DNA of 58,096 nucleotides from Oscillospiraceae bacterium (GTDB lineage Bacteria > Bacillota > Clostridia > Oscillospirales > Ruminococcaceae): positions 1 to 58,096 of the forward strand of contig JAILIG010000083.1 in assembly GCA_024695445.1 (NCBI GenBank), in the 5' to 3' direction. Under the pieces are notes generated by a model. It was not told where the DNA came from. It saw only the letters and a program-made list of their open reading frames with translations, and made no database searches. A program made the position numbers and the translations under genes. Positions within the stretch are counted from its first letter, which is position 1, and the number at the start of each line of letters is the position of its first letter. Of the stretch, positions 26,406-34,501 are shown piece by piece.

Positions 26406-26434
26406 ATTATATCACATTCTTTCCGGTTTGTCAA
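26406..26434 (-). promoter_or_regulatory. Promoter of tRNA-Arg
   Basis: On the minus strand TTGACA (26429-26434), 17 bp, then TATAAT (26406-26411). It closely resembles the tRNA-Val promoter at 51251-51279. Confidence 0.9.
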
Positions 26435-26608
26435 GAGGCTTCCGCAAAAAATTTCAGCCCCGCGGAGAAATCGGCACAGATGCCGAAATCAAGGCAGAAA
26501 TCTGACAGAAATGTTTGGAAACTGACAGCACCGCACCCGATCATCGGGTATAATACAGGGTAGAATCGGTGCATTGTGCAGTCCGCACCGAACACGGGAG
26601 GAATCATC

Positions 26609-28009
26609 ATGAAAAAACTGCGTATCTGTGCGGCGGCCGTCTGCTTTTCGCTGCTGACGGGCTGTGCCGGCGCATCTTCATCCACGCCCGCTTCATCCAC
26701 CGCGCCGCAGACCACCGCGCCCCAGAAGCAGGAGGAGGTCACGGTGCCGGAGCTGGACGGCTACAAGCTGCTCTGGCATGACGAATTCAGCGGCACGGCA
26801 CTGGACGAATCGCTGTGGAACTATGAACCGCATGAGCCGGGCTGGACCAACGAGGAGCTTCAGGAATACACGACCTCGACCGACAATGTGTTCGTCCGGG
26901 ACGGCAATCTCGTCATCAAGGCGATCAAGGGCGAAAAGGACGGCCAGACACATTATACCTCCGGCAAGGTCACCGGTCAGGGCAAGACACAGTTTGTCTA
27001 CGGCAAGGTGGTCGCCCGCGCCAAGGTGCCGGAGGGACAGGGCCTCTGGCCGGCCATCTGGATGATGCCGCAGACCGAGAGCTTCTACGGTCAGTGGCCG
27101 AAATGCGGCGAAATCGACATCATGGAGGTGCTGGGCAGCAACACCGGCACGGCCTACGGCACCATTCACTACGGTGAACCGCACGCCGACCAGCAGGGCA
27201 TCTATGAGCTCAAGGACGGCACCTTCGCCAGCGACTTCCACGAGTATTCGGTCGAATGGGAGCCGGGCGAGATCCGCTGGTATATCGACAACAACCTCTA
27301 TCTGACCGTCAACGACTGGTTTACGGCGGCGGCCGGCGGCGACGAGCGCGAATATCCCGCACCGTTCAACCAGAAGTTCTTTGTGCAGATGAACCTCGCT
27401 GTCGGCGGCACATGGCCGGGCAATCCGGACGAAACCACCGACTTTGACAAGGCGGAATTCCTGATCGACTATGTCCGCGTCTACCGCAAGCCGACCTACG
27501 ATGTCAATGTCACCAAGCCCGAAAAGCATTACCGCGAGGCGCTGGAGGACGGCAACTTCATCTTCAACGGCAATTTCGCCGAGAAGGAAGACCTGACCGA
27601 CGATGTCAACTGGAAGTTCCTGCTCTTTGAGGGCGGTCAGGGCTCCGCGGAAATCCGCGACAACATGATCGTCATCAAGACGGAGAACGAGGGCACGGTC
27701 GATTACTCCGTGCAGCTCGTGCAGCCCGATCTGCCGATGATCAAGGGCAAGAAGTACCGCGCCACCTTTGACGCATGGGCGGATGAGCCCCGCGACATCA
27801 TCGTCTGCGTCTCGGCTCCGAACGCCGGCTGGATCCGCTATTTGCAGGACACGACACTGAAGGTGACCGACAAGCAGACAACCTACACCTACGATTTCGA
27901 GATGAACGAAAAGAACGATCCGAACGGCCGTCTGGAGTTCAATCTCGGTCATAAGGGCTCTTCGGCGACGGTCTATATCACCAATGTCCGCGTCGAGGAG
28001 ATTGCATAA
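26609..28009 (+). CDS. GH16 endo-beta-glucanase lipoprotein with C-terminal carbohydrate-binding module
   Basis: 466 residues from the ATG at 26609 after GGGAGG. The lipobox LLTGC places the lipidated Cys at residue 19, and a Ser/Thr/Pro linker follows. The GH16 domain (about 45-315) carries the catalytic motif GEIDIMEVLG with nucleophile Glu168, Asp170 and acid/base Glu173, the pattern of laminarinases and lichenases that cut beta-1,3 or mixed-linkage glucans. A C-terminal module (about 335-466) resembles CBM4/9-type domains. No dockerin is present, so this enzyme is tethered to the membrane. A TATAAT at 26549-26554 may be its -10, but no good -35 lies at 17 bp. Confidence 0.93.
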   Translation: MKKLRICAAAVCFSLLTGCAGASSSTPASSTAPQTTAPQKQEEVTVPELDGYKLLWHDEFSGTALDESLWNYEPHEPGWTNEELQEYTTSTDNVFVRDGNLVIKAIKGEKDGQTHYTSGKVTGQGKTQFVYGKVVARAKVPEGQGLWPAIWMMPQTESFYGQWPKCGEIDIMEVLGSNTGTAYGTIHYGEPHADQQGIYELKDGTFASDFHEYSVEWEPGEIRWYIDNNLYLTVNDWFTAAAGGDEREYPAPFNQKFFVQMNLAVGGTWPGNPDETTDFDKAEFLIDYVRVYRKPTYDVNVTKPEKHYREALEDGNFIFNGNFAEKEDLTDDVNWKFLLFEGGQGSAEIRDNMIVIKTENEGTVDYSVQLVQPDLPMIKGKKYRATFDAWADEPRDIIVCVSAPNAGWIRYLQDTTLKVTDKQTTYTYDFEMNEKNDPNGRLEFNLGHKGSSATVYITNVRVEEIA

Positions 28010-28045
28010 CCCTCCTGCCGCAGCAACGGCCCCCACACAGGAAAA

Positions 28046-28078
28046 GCCCGGTGATTCCCGTAAAATCACCGGGCCTTT
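28046..28078 (+). terminator. Terminator of the GH16 gene
   Basis: An 11-bp stem (28046-28056 with 28064-28074) with a 7-nt loop and a short T-rich tail (CTTTCT). Confidence 0.75.
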
Positions 28079-28101
28079 CTGTATCCGGAAGGCGGGCAGC
28101 A

Positions 28102-28133
28102 GAAAGGGACGCCCCCACAGAAGCGGGCGTCCC
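28102..28133 (-). terminator. Terminator of the malQ-GH5 operon
   Basis: GGGACGCCC at 28106-28114 pairs with GGGCGTCCC at 28125-28133. Read on the minus strand TTTCT follows. It lies 40 bp beyond the GH5 stop codon. Confidence 0.7.
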
Positions 28134-28174
28134 CGTACCGGACTGCACGGCAATCCGCATTTCACACAGCGCGG

Positions 28175-29347
28175 TTATGCGGCATCCTGCTGCTGCACAT
28201 CCTTTCCGGCGGCGGCGAGCAGACCGATCCGCAGCGCTTCGTCGTACATCTTCGCGTTGTCGCGGTCATAGAAGCTGCCGGGCGTGTCCCACAGCACCGG
28301 ACAGATGCCGCGGTCGCAGGCCGCCTTGCAGACCGAGGTCAGATATTCCCGGACGGCCTCCGCGGTGCGGTGCTTTTTCGTCGCGCCGAATTCACCCATG
28401 ACCACCGGAATCCCCTTGTCCAGAAAAGTCTTTTTCACGAGGCCGAGATTTCTGTCAAGCTCCGCACGGTCGCTCTCGCTGCCCCATTCCGTCTGCATTT
28501 TGCCCCAGTTGGCGTCCTCCTCCAGCACGCAGAAGTTCGCCGGCGTATAATAATGGACGGAAACGGCGCAGTGTCCGAACGGATCGTCCGGCATCCGGAA
28601 AGCCTCGTCACAGGTCAGCGCGATGTCGGCCGCGTAGCCGGCGATCAGCAGATGCCGCTCGGTATTCTTGCCGCCGCCCGCACGCACGGTATCGACAAAT
28701 TTCTGATTGATTTCATTGAGCAGCGCGTAGGCGTCGGACTTGCCGTTCTGATTGTCGCTGTAACGGTTCCAGAGCGTGTCCCAGCAGCCCTCCTCGTTGA
28801 GCGATTCAAACATCAGTGCATAGCCCGTGTTCTGAAACTCCGCGCAGAGCTGCTCCCAGATGCGCGTGTATTTTTTCATGCACGCGTCCTTCTTTTCGGC
28901 GACGGCAAAGTCCTTCCACCAGCCGCCGTCATAGTGGATGTTGAGAATGACGCTGAGCTTTGCATTGAGCGCCCAGTCCGTCACCTCGCGGACACGCGAC
29001 AGATATTCGGCGCTGATCGTGTAATCCTCGCTCATCATATTGGACCACGCGACCGGAATGCGCAGTGTGCCGAAGCCGGCGTCCGCATAGCCCTGAATCA
29101 TCGGCTGTGTGATGATCGGGCTGCCCCACGCCGTTTCATAATTGGTCACGCTCTTTTCACTGATCCACGAGCCGCAGCATTCAAAGGTATTGCCGAGATT
29201 GATGCCGACACCCATTTCGCGGACAAAATCCATCGTGGACTGGCCGTTGTCGTGCGTCACCTTCCCGCCCTTGTCCGCACAGGCCGTGATGCCGGTGCAG
29301 GCTGTCAGCGCGGCGCACAGCAGTACAAACGCTTTTCGGAACCTCAT
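28175..29347 (-). CDS. GH5 cellulase-like lipoprotein
   Basis: 390 residues. Two candidate lipoboxes lie close together (LTAC with Cys17 and ITAC with Cys23), so the protein is probably lipid-anchored. The GH5 domain fills the rest: MGVGINLGNTFE near the start, acid/base Glu185 in ESLNE and nucleophile Glu319 in VVMGEFGA, the two-glutamate retaining machinery of clan GH-A. Family members hydrolyse beta-1,4-glucans such as cellulose, or mannan or xyloglucan; the exact substrate is not decided by the motifs. There is no dockerin or separate binding module. It is the last gene of the minus-strand operon, 46 bp after the esterase gene. Confidence 0.93.
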   Translation of the reverse strand: MRFRKAFVLLCAALTACTGITACADKGGKVTHDNGQSTMDFVREMGVGINLGNTFECCGSWISEKSVTNYETAWGSPIITQPMIQGYADAGFGTLRIPVAWSNMMSEDYTISAEYLSRVREVTDWALNAKLSVILNIHYDGGWWKDFAVAEKKDACMKKYTRIWEQLCAEFQNTGYALMFESLNEEGCWDTLWNRYSDNQNGKSDAYALLNEINQKFVDTVRAGGGKNTERHLLIAGYAADIALTCDEAFRMPDDPFGHCAVSVHYYTPANFCVLEEDANWGKMQTEWGSESDRAELDRNLGLVKKTFLDKGIPVVMGEFGATKKHRTAEAVREYLTSVCKAACDRGICPVLWDTPGSFYDRDNAKMYDEALRIGLLAAAGKDVQQQDAA

Positions 29348-29392
29348 GTTTTCCGTCCTTTCTCTCCCGTAATTTTTCTCTTTCGGCTGCCC

Positions 29393-30898
29393 TCAGATGC
29401 AGGCAGTCCGGAACGGTGCCAGCGGCAGACCGTTTCTGCCGAACACCGTGACCTCTGTGTAATTCCGCCACGCATAGCGCGCAGCCGCCGGTGCGGGAAC
29501 AGCCGCAGCGGTCAGTGTGATGCAGTCCGGCATCAGCACGGCCTCCGCCGGATACCAGATCCCGTCTGCACCGCAGAGTTCAAAGCCCGCGGGCTCTCCC
29601 GTCAGGACAAAGCCGTCCTCTGCGTGAACGGTCTGCACGGTCAGTGTGCCGCCGCTGACATAGCTGCGCAGATATGCCGGTGCCTCTGCCTGCGCAGGCG
29701 GCAGAAGGCCGTAGACGCGGCAGAGTGCCAGCAGTGCCAGACGGTTTCCGACCGGCTCCTTATCCGTCGGGTGAATGTTGTCAAGCTCGCCGCAGTCCGT
29801 CAGAACGGCAAGCGCCGTGTGCCGCAGCTTCCGGCAGACCGCCGCCTGCGCCTCACGGATCAGACACCAGTTCATGCGGTCCGGCTCGTGCCGATACCGG
29901 AACATCGGGAGCTGCACATTCAGGAAGGGCAGCGTATCCTCGCCCCAGTCCGCACGCCAGCGGCAGATCAGTGCTTCAAGCAGCTCTGCATAGGTTTCCG
30001 GGCGGTGATCGTCCGATTCGCCCTGATAGTAGAGAAAGCCGCGCAGCGTGTACGGGCAGACGCGCCGGAGCATCGTTTCATACAGTCCGCCGGGACGCAG
30101 CTCGTTCTTCGGGCCCATCGGTCCGGGGTACTGTGACGCACCGAGGATTTCCTGCGCCTGTTCCCAAGAGGTCTCCGGCCGCTCGCGCATGAGCTGCTCA
30201 TAGCGATTCTGCCAATCTGCCTGAAATGCGGCGTACCTGTCATATTCCCGGATGTGCTGTTCCGGCGTTTTTCCGCACATCGCGGCATCATAATCGTCCG
30301 TATACGGACGGAGCGCCGGATGCGCCTCCAGTGTCTCCCGCGGAATCCATGCCGCGGCAGAGGTGCCGCCCCAGTTGCAGCCGATCAGCCCGACCGTCAC
30401 GCTGAGCGCCTTTTGCAGTCTCCGCGCAAAGTACAGCCCGACCGCCGACCACGCGCCGGCCGTTTCCGGCGACGCCTTGCACCAGCCCGAACGGCGCTCT
30501 GTTCGGTCAAATTCCCCGTCAAACATCCGCTGCTTCGGCGTGTAATAATACCGCACGCCGCAGTCCGGCGTCAGTGCGGAAAGCAGCTCTTTGCCGTGCA
30601 GCGCATTGCGGATCTCAAATTCCATATTGCTCTGTCCGCCGCAGAGCCAGACCTCTCCGACGGCGACCTCCCGGAAGCGGATGCAGACCGCACCGCTGCG
30701 CACCGTCATGGTCAGATGATCGGCGGCGGGCATCGGCGGAAGCGTCACGCGCCATTTTCCGTTCCGGATGACGGACGAGGCACGGTGTCCGGCGAGTGTC
30801 ACCGTAACGCGCACGCCGTCTCTGCCGTCGCCCCAGACCGCAATCGGTTTTTCGCGCTGGAGTACCATGTTGTCGCTGAAAATCGCCGCTGCTCTCAT
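29393..30898 (-). CDS. SASA-domain carbohydrate esterase (sialate O-acetylesterase family)
   Basis: 501 residues. The ATG at 30898 overlaps the stop of the upstream LRAT-domain gene (ATGA). GGQSNME holds the catalytic Ser and NIHPTDK the catalytic His, the signature pair of the SASA/DUF303 group of SGNH esterases. These remove O-acetyl groups from sialic acids or xylan side chains. A leading beta-rich domain (about 1-90, MVLQREKPIAVWG) and a trailing beta-rich domain frame the catalytic core, as in bacterial 9-O-acetylesterases. There is no signal peptide, so it should act in the cytoplasm on imported, acetylated oligosaccharides. This fits its operon with malQ and GH5. Confidence 0.88.
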   Translation of the reverse strand: MRAAAIFSDNMVLQREKPIAVWGDGRDGVRVTVTLAGHRASSVIRNGKWRVTLPPMPAADHLTMTVRSGAVCIRFREVAVGEVWLCGGQSNMEFEIRNALHGKELLSALTPDCGVRYYYTPKQRMFDGEFDRTERRSGWCKASPETAGAWSAVGLYFARRLQKALSVTVGLIGCNWGGTSAAAWIPRETLEAHPALRPYTDDYDAAMCGKTPEQHIREYDRYAAFQADWQNRYEQLMRERPETSWEQAQEILGASQYPGPMGPKNELRPGGLYETMLRRVCPYTLRGFLYYQGESDDHRPETYAELLEALICRWRADWGEDTLPFLNVQLPMFRYRHEPDRMNWCLIREAQAAVCRKLRHTALAVLTDCGELDNIHPTDKEPVGNRLALLALCRVYGLLPPAQAEAPAYLRSYVSGGTLTVQTVHAEDGFVLTGEPAGFELCGADGIWYPAEAVLMPDCITLTAAAVPAPAAARYAWRNYTEVTVFGRNGLPLAPFRTACI

Positions 30899-32175
30899 GT
30901 CTTTTCTCCTTTGGGGAGCCGGTCCGGTGCTGCGCCGATGTCCGCCATGATGCGGAAGGCGCGCATCAGATGCCCCTCCGCCTGCGTGGACAGCATGACG
31001 CCGGTTTTGCACCAGATCGCAAAATGCTCGCAGTTATTGCGGTGCAGGCTGTACTCCTTTTCGCTCTCGCCGAAGGAAGTCCTGCCGACCTGCGCCCTTG
31101 CGCGGCGGATTGTCTCCGCAGGGGAACGCAGCCGGTAGTTTTTCGGGGTGTTGAGCGCGTCGCCGAGATTCCGGCTGAAGAACTCAGTCGGCGCCGGCCG
31201 GATGCCGTCCGCAAAAATGCGGAACTTCTTCCAGAAATCCTGCGGCCGTCCCGACACCTTGCGCACAGCCGGCGAGAAATACACCTTGCCCGGCTCGCAG
31301 TAGGTATCGCCGAAAACGAGATAGAAGCACTCTTTGGAATCCGCGAGGAAACGCGCAAAGGTCGTTTTCTGGATGATGCTTTTCCCCTCCGGATTGTGCG
31401 CGGAAAACTCGATGACCTCATCGTCCGAGACATAGACGCCGTAATGGTCGTACAGTGCGCGCTCGACGCCGATGACATCGCCCGGCACAGGAACTGTCAG
31501 CGAAGCGGCTTCCTTTGCCAGCTCGTCAAAGCGGGCCGCCATCTTCCGCGGCGCACCGTAGTCCACGCAGACATTGCGCAGATCGAGGATCCGGCAACCC
31601 GGAAAGAGCTTGTGCCGCTGCAGACGGTATACGCCGGCAGACCGGACCGTGTCCCAGCAGTATGCGCCGCCCCTTGTGCGGTGCCGCTTCCGCACCGTCT
31701 CCAGGAGTCCGCGCAGCGTGTCCGGATGTACCCTGCCGTCCGCCAGTCCGTCCAGCAGCGCCCGCATCTGCTGCTCCGAGCCGTTTGCGAGGCGTCTGCC
31801 CGCTTTGTCCAGAATCCGGCAGTGATTGAAAAAGCGCTGCTTTTGCAGCCGGTAGCCGCCCTTTTCCGCAATTTCATCCCAGAAAACCTTTCCGCCGATC
31901 GTCCCGGCGCGCAGATTCGGCGCCGTCGGGGAAGGGGGAAGCCCGCGCAGTGTGCGGTGATCCAGCTCCTCATATGCGGCGAGCATCTCGGACTCGGAGC
32001 CGGATGCGATGCGCCGGTCTTCGTTGTCGAGAATGCGGCAGTGTCCCCGCAGAAGCAAATGCCGCTGCAAACGGTAATGCCGGTTCTGCCGGATGACTTC
32101 CCAGCAGTTCTTTCCGCCCATGGTTTTCACTTCCCGGTCACTCCTTTCCGGTGTCCTGTCTGTCGGTGTGTTCAC
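30895..32175 (-). CDS. LRAT-domain protein with three N-terminal repeats of unknown type
   Basis: 426 residues as drawn. The GTG at 32175 overlaps the previous stop (GTGA), but a GTG at 32130 has a better ribosome site (AAAGGAG, 10 bases upstream), so the true start may be 15 codons later. Three repeats of about 50 residues (20-71, 93-145, 168-219) share GGKxxW, YRLQ, a xCRILD motif and a basic or glycine turn; I do not recognise them. The C-terminal half (about 230-400) is an LRAT/NlpC-P60-like domain with His244 in DHYGVYV and Cys382 in NNCEHF, the catalytic pair of acyltransferases and phospholipases of that family. There is no signal peptide. The function is unknown. Confidence 0.82.
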   Translation of the reverse strand: MNTPTDRTPERSDREVKTMGGKNCWEVIRQNRHYRLQRHLLLRGHCRILDNEDRRIASGSESEMLAAYEELDHRTLRGLPPSPTAPNLRAGTIGGKVFWDEIAEKGGYRLQKQRFFNHCRILDKAGRRLANGSEQQMRALLDGLADGRVHPDTLRGLLETVRKRHRTRGGAYCWDTVRSAGVYRLQRHKLFPGCRILDLRNVCVDYGAPRKMAARFDELAKEAASLTVPVPGDVIGVERALYDHYGVYVSDDEVIEFSAHNPEGKSIIQKTTFARFLADSKECFYLVFGDTYCEPGKVYFSPAVRKVSGRPQDFWKKFRIFADGIRPAPTEFFSRNLGDALNTPKNYRLRSPAETIRRARAQVGRTSFGESEKEYSLHRNNCEHFAIWCKTGVMLSTQAEGHLMRAFRIMADIGAAPDRLPKGEKT

Positions 32176-32441
32176 TTGAGAATGCCGGCCGCCTTCAGAA
32201 TCATCCAGAAATAGAAAACGGCGGCTGCGGCGCAGAGCAGCAGGCTGGAAACGGCAATTTTCGGCGGAAGATCCCCGTCACGCAGCGTCTGTACCGATGC
32301 GGCGATGCCGAGCCCGTCCAGCAGCAGAAACAGCCAGCTCAGGTGCAGACTGCCGGACAGCCTGAAAAAGAAATATGCGATCAGATCCAGCACGATCAGT
32401 GCAAGCCCGAAGATCAGATTGCCCCAGCCGTCCTTTTTCAT
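32172..32441 (-). CDS. Small three-helix membrane protein, unknown function
   Basis: 89 residues with about three hydrophobic helices: near 8-25, 31-48 and 63-82. It begins MKKDGWGNLIFGLALIVL. It overlaps malQ at its start (ATGA) and the LRAT-domain gene at its end, so it is expressed with them. No known family was recognised. Its position between a cytoplasmic glucanotransferase and a possible acyltransferase gives no clear role. Confidence 0.75.
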   Translation of the reverse strand: MKKDGWGNLIFGLALIVLDLIAYFFFRLSGSLHLSWLFLLLDGLGIAASVQTLRDGDLPPKIAVSSLLLCAAAAVFYFWMILKAAGILK

Positions 32442-33946
32442 TTGTCAGTGCGCCCCGCTTCCGGCTGATTCAGCCGCCCGTAGACGGTGTTGAGCGCACG
32501 GATTTTTGCGGCGCGCTGTGCGGTGAAATCGGAAGCGACCGTGCGCCAGATCCAGTTTCCGCCGAGCGTCGAGGGGGTATTGAAGCGGTCGGAGGGCGGG
32601 GAATCGAGGAAATCCTGCATCTGTCCGACGGCGATCCCCGCAATGCTGCCCCATGCGGCGCGCAGCAAGGCCTGCGGGAGCTTCTTTTTCTTCTTGAGCG
32701 CAAAATAGGTCATGGCATATTCACACGCCTCTGCGGACATGGACTTCACCCAGCCGCGCAGGGTGTGATTGTCGTGCGTGCCGGTGTAGCAGACACAGTT
32801 ATCCGTTTTGAAATTATGCGGCAGATAGGGATTGTCCGCGCCGCTGTCAAAGGCAAACTGCATCACCTTCATGCCGGGGAAGCCGGTGCGGCGGAGCAGC
32901 TTTTCGACCGCCGGCGTGATGTTGCCGAGGTCCTCCGCGATGACCGGCAGCACAGGGAAGCGCTCCTTTGCCGCTTTCCAGAGCGCGTAATCCGGCCCCT
33001 TCTTCCACTTGCCGTGCTCGGCGGTCGGTGCGCCGTAGGGAATCGCGTAATAGCGCTCAAAGCCGCGGAAATGGTCAATGCGCACGGTGTCGTAGAGCTT
33101 CAGCACGAAGTCTAACCGATCAAGCCACCAGCGGTAGCCGTTTTCCGCCATCGCCGCCCAGTCCCAGAGGGGATTGCCCCAGAGCTGCCCCGTGACGGCA
33201 AAGGCATCGGGCGGACAGCCCGCGACGGCAACCGGACGGCGCTCCCGGTTCAGCTGAAAGAGCTCCGGCTTTGCCCAGACCTCTGCGCTGTCATAGGCGG
33301 CGTAGATCGGGATATCGCCGATGATGCGGATGCCTGCTGCGTTTGCATATTTTTTCAGCGCTTTCCACTGCGTGAAAAAGCAGTACTGCACAAAGCAGTA
33401 GAAATCGATGTCCGAAGCATGACGCTCCTTTGCGGCGGCAACCGCACGGCGGTCACGCAGAGCCAGCTCCGGCTCCCAGTCATACCACGGCATTCCGTCG
33501 TGTGCGTCCTTCAGCGCCATGAACAGCGCATAGTCGGGCAGCCACGCCTTCTGCGCGGTGCAGAAGCGGCGGTAATCCGCTGGCTTATGCTTCAGAAAGC
33601 CGGCATAGGCGCAGCGCAGAACGGCGGTGTTGTGCTCCCAGAGGAGCTGATAGTCCACCGCACGCGGCTCCGAGCCCCAGTCCAGCGGCTCGTAATCCGC
33701 CTTGTCCAGCCACCCCCTTGCCGTGAGGCGGTCCAGATCAATCAGATACGGATTTCCCGCAAAGCAGGAGCAGGACTGATACGGAGAATCGCCGTATCCG
33801 GTCGGAGAAAGCGGGAGCACCTGCCAGCAATGGCAGCCCGCCTCTTTCAGAAAGTCCACAAAATCGTCGGCAGCCTGTCCGAGTCTGCCGATGCCGTGTC
33901 TGCCCGGCAGTGCCGAGACAGGCAGCAGGATCCCGCTTTCGCGCAT
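32438..33946 (-). CDS. malQ: 4-alpha-glucanotransferase (GH77)
   Basis: 502 residues, normal length for bacterial amylomaltases. It transfers alpha-1,4-glucan segments between maltodextrins and releases glucose. The catalytic residues are visible: nucleophile Asp291 in VRIDHFRG, acid/base Glu338 in VIAEDLG and the stabilising Asp392 in YTGTHDNHT. The N-terminal GILLPVSALPGRHGIG is typical of GH77. It opens an operon of overlapping genes; the ATG is preceded by CGGAGGGG. It should work in the cytoplasm in maltodextrin or glycogen metabolism. No promoter matching the consensus was found upstream. Confidence 0.96.
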   Translation of the reverse strand: MRESGILLPVSALPGRHGIGRLGQAADDFVDFLKEAGCHCWQVLPLSPTGYGDSPYQSCSCFAGNPYLIDLDRLTARGWLDKADYEPLDWGSEPRAVDYQLLWEHNTAVLRCAYAGFLKHKPADYRRFCTAQKAWLPDYALFMALKDAHDGMPWYDWEPELALRDRRAVAAAKERHASDIDFYCFVQYCFFTQWKALKKYANAAGIRIIGDIPIYAAYDSAEVWAKPELFQLNRERRPVAVAGCPPDAFAVTGQLWGNPLWDWAAMAENGYRWWLDRLDFVLKLYDTVRIDHFRGFERYYAIPYGAPTAEHGKWKKGPDYALWKAAKERFPVLPVIAEDLGNITPAVEKLLRRTGFPGMKVMQFAFDSGADNPYLPHNFKTDNCVCYTGTHDNHTLRGWVKSMSAEACEYAMTYFALKKKKKLPQALLRAAWGSIAGIAVGQMQDFLDSPPSDRFNTPSTLGGNWIWRTVASDFTAQRAAKIRALNTVYGRLNQPEAGRTDK

Positions 33947-34109
33947 GAAAAACCCCTCCGTTTTCTTGTTTTTTCGATATGCGCGGCAGACAGAGCCGCC
34001 GCAGAAATTTCAGTTTTTGCTGCAAAAATAAGGCATCTTCCGCAGCGGCATATTCCGTGCAAACCCGCATAAGCTATCCCATATCTCTGACGAAAGGAGT
34101 GCTGCACGG

Positions 34110-34501
34110 ATGAAGCAGGAACCCGGCGTATCTGCCGCCGCTTTTTTACTTGGTTTTTTTCCTACGGTCTGATCGAAATTGCCGGCAGGGGCTACACGCA
34201 CTGGACGATGTGCCTGCTGGGCGGCGCCGCGATGGCGCTGCTCTGCGAAATGGACGCGGTCCTTTCCGAGCCGCTCTGGATGCGGGCGCTGCTCGGTGCG
34301 CTGTTCGTCAGCGCGGCGGAGTTCACGGTCGGCATCTTCGACAATCTCATCATGGGCTGGCGCGTCTGGGATTATTCCGGACGCCCGCTGAATCTGCTGG
34401 GGCAGGTCTGCCCGCTGTTTTCGGCGCTGTGGTATCTGCTGTGCGCCGTCGGTTCGCTGGTCTGCGGACCGTTCCGGCGATGTTATCCGCGGAGCCGCTG
34501 A
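34110..34501 (+). CDS. CmpB-like (putative ABC-transporter type IV) membrane protein, interrupted by a -1 frameshift
   Basis: A reading frame starts at ATG 34110 after GAAAGGAG and encodes MKQEPGVSAAAF before stopping at 34172. A shift of -1 in the run at 34142-34148 continues into a frame encoding TWFFSYGLIEIAGRGYTHWT and on to FDNLIMGWRVWDYSGRP and LNLLGQVCPLFSALWYLL. The latter patterns are typical of the PF06541-type membrane family. The shifted product would be about 130 residues with three or four helices. The run is T-TTT-TTA in register with the first frame, the classic slippery heptamer, so this may be programmed frameshifting, a real lesion, or a T7-to-T6 sequencing error. The end overlaps the convergent esterase by 19 bp. 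Confidence 0.7.

Noticed and set aside
30895..30898. Frameshift at overlapping stop and start codons in the malQ operon
   Set aside because: ATGA and GTGA overlaps recur across the window and fit translational coupling; each frame is complete on its own.
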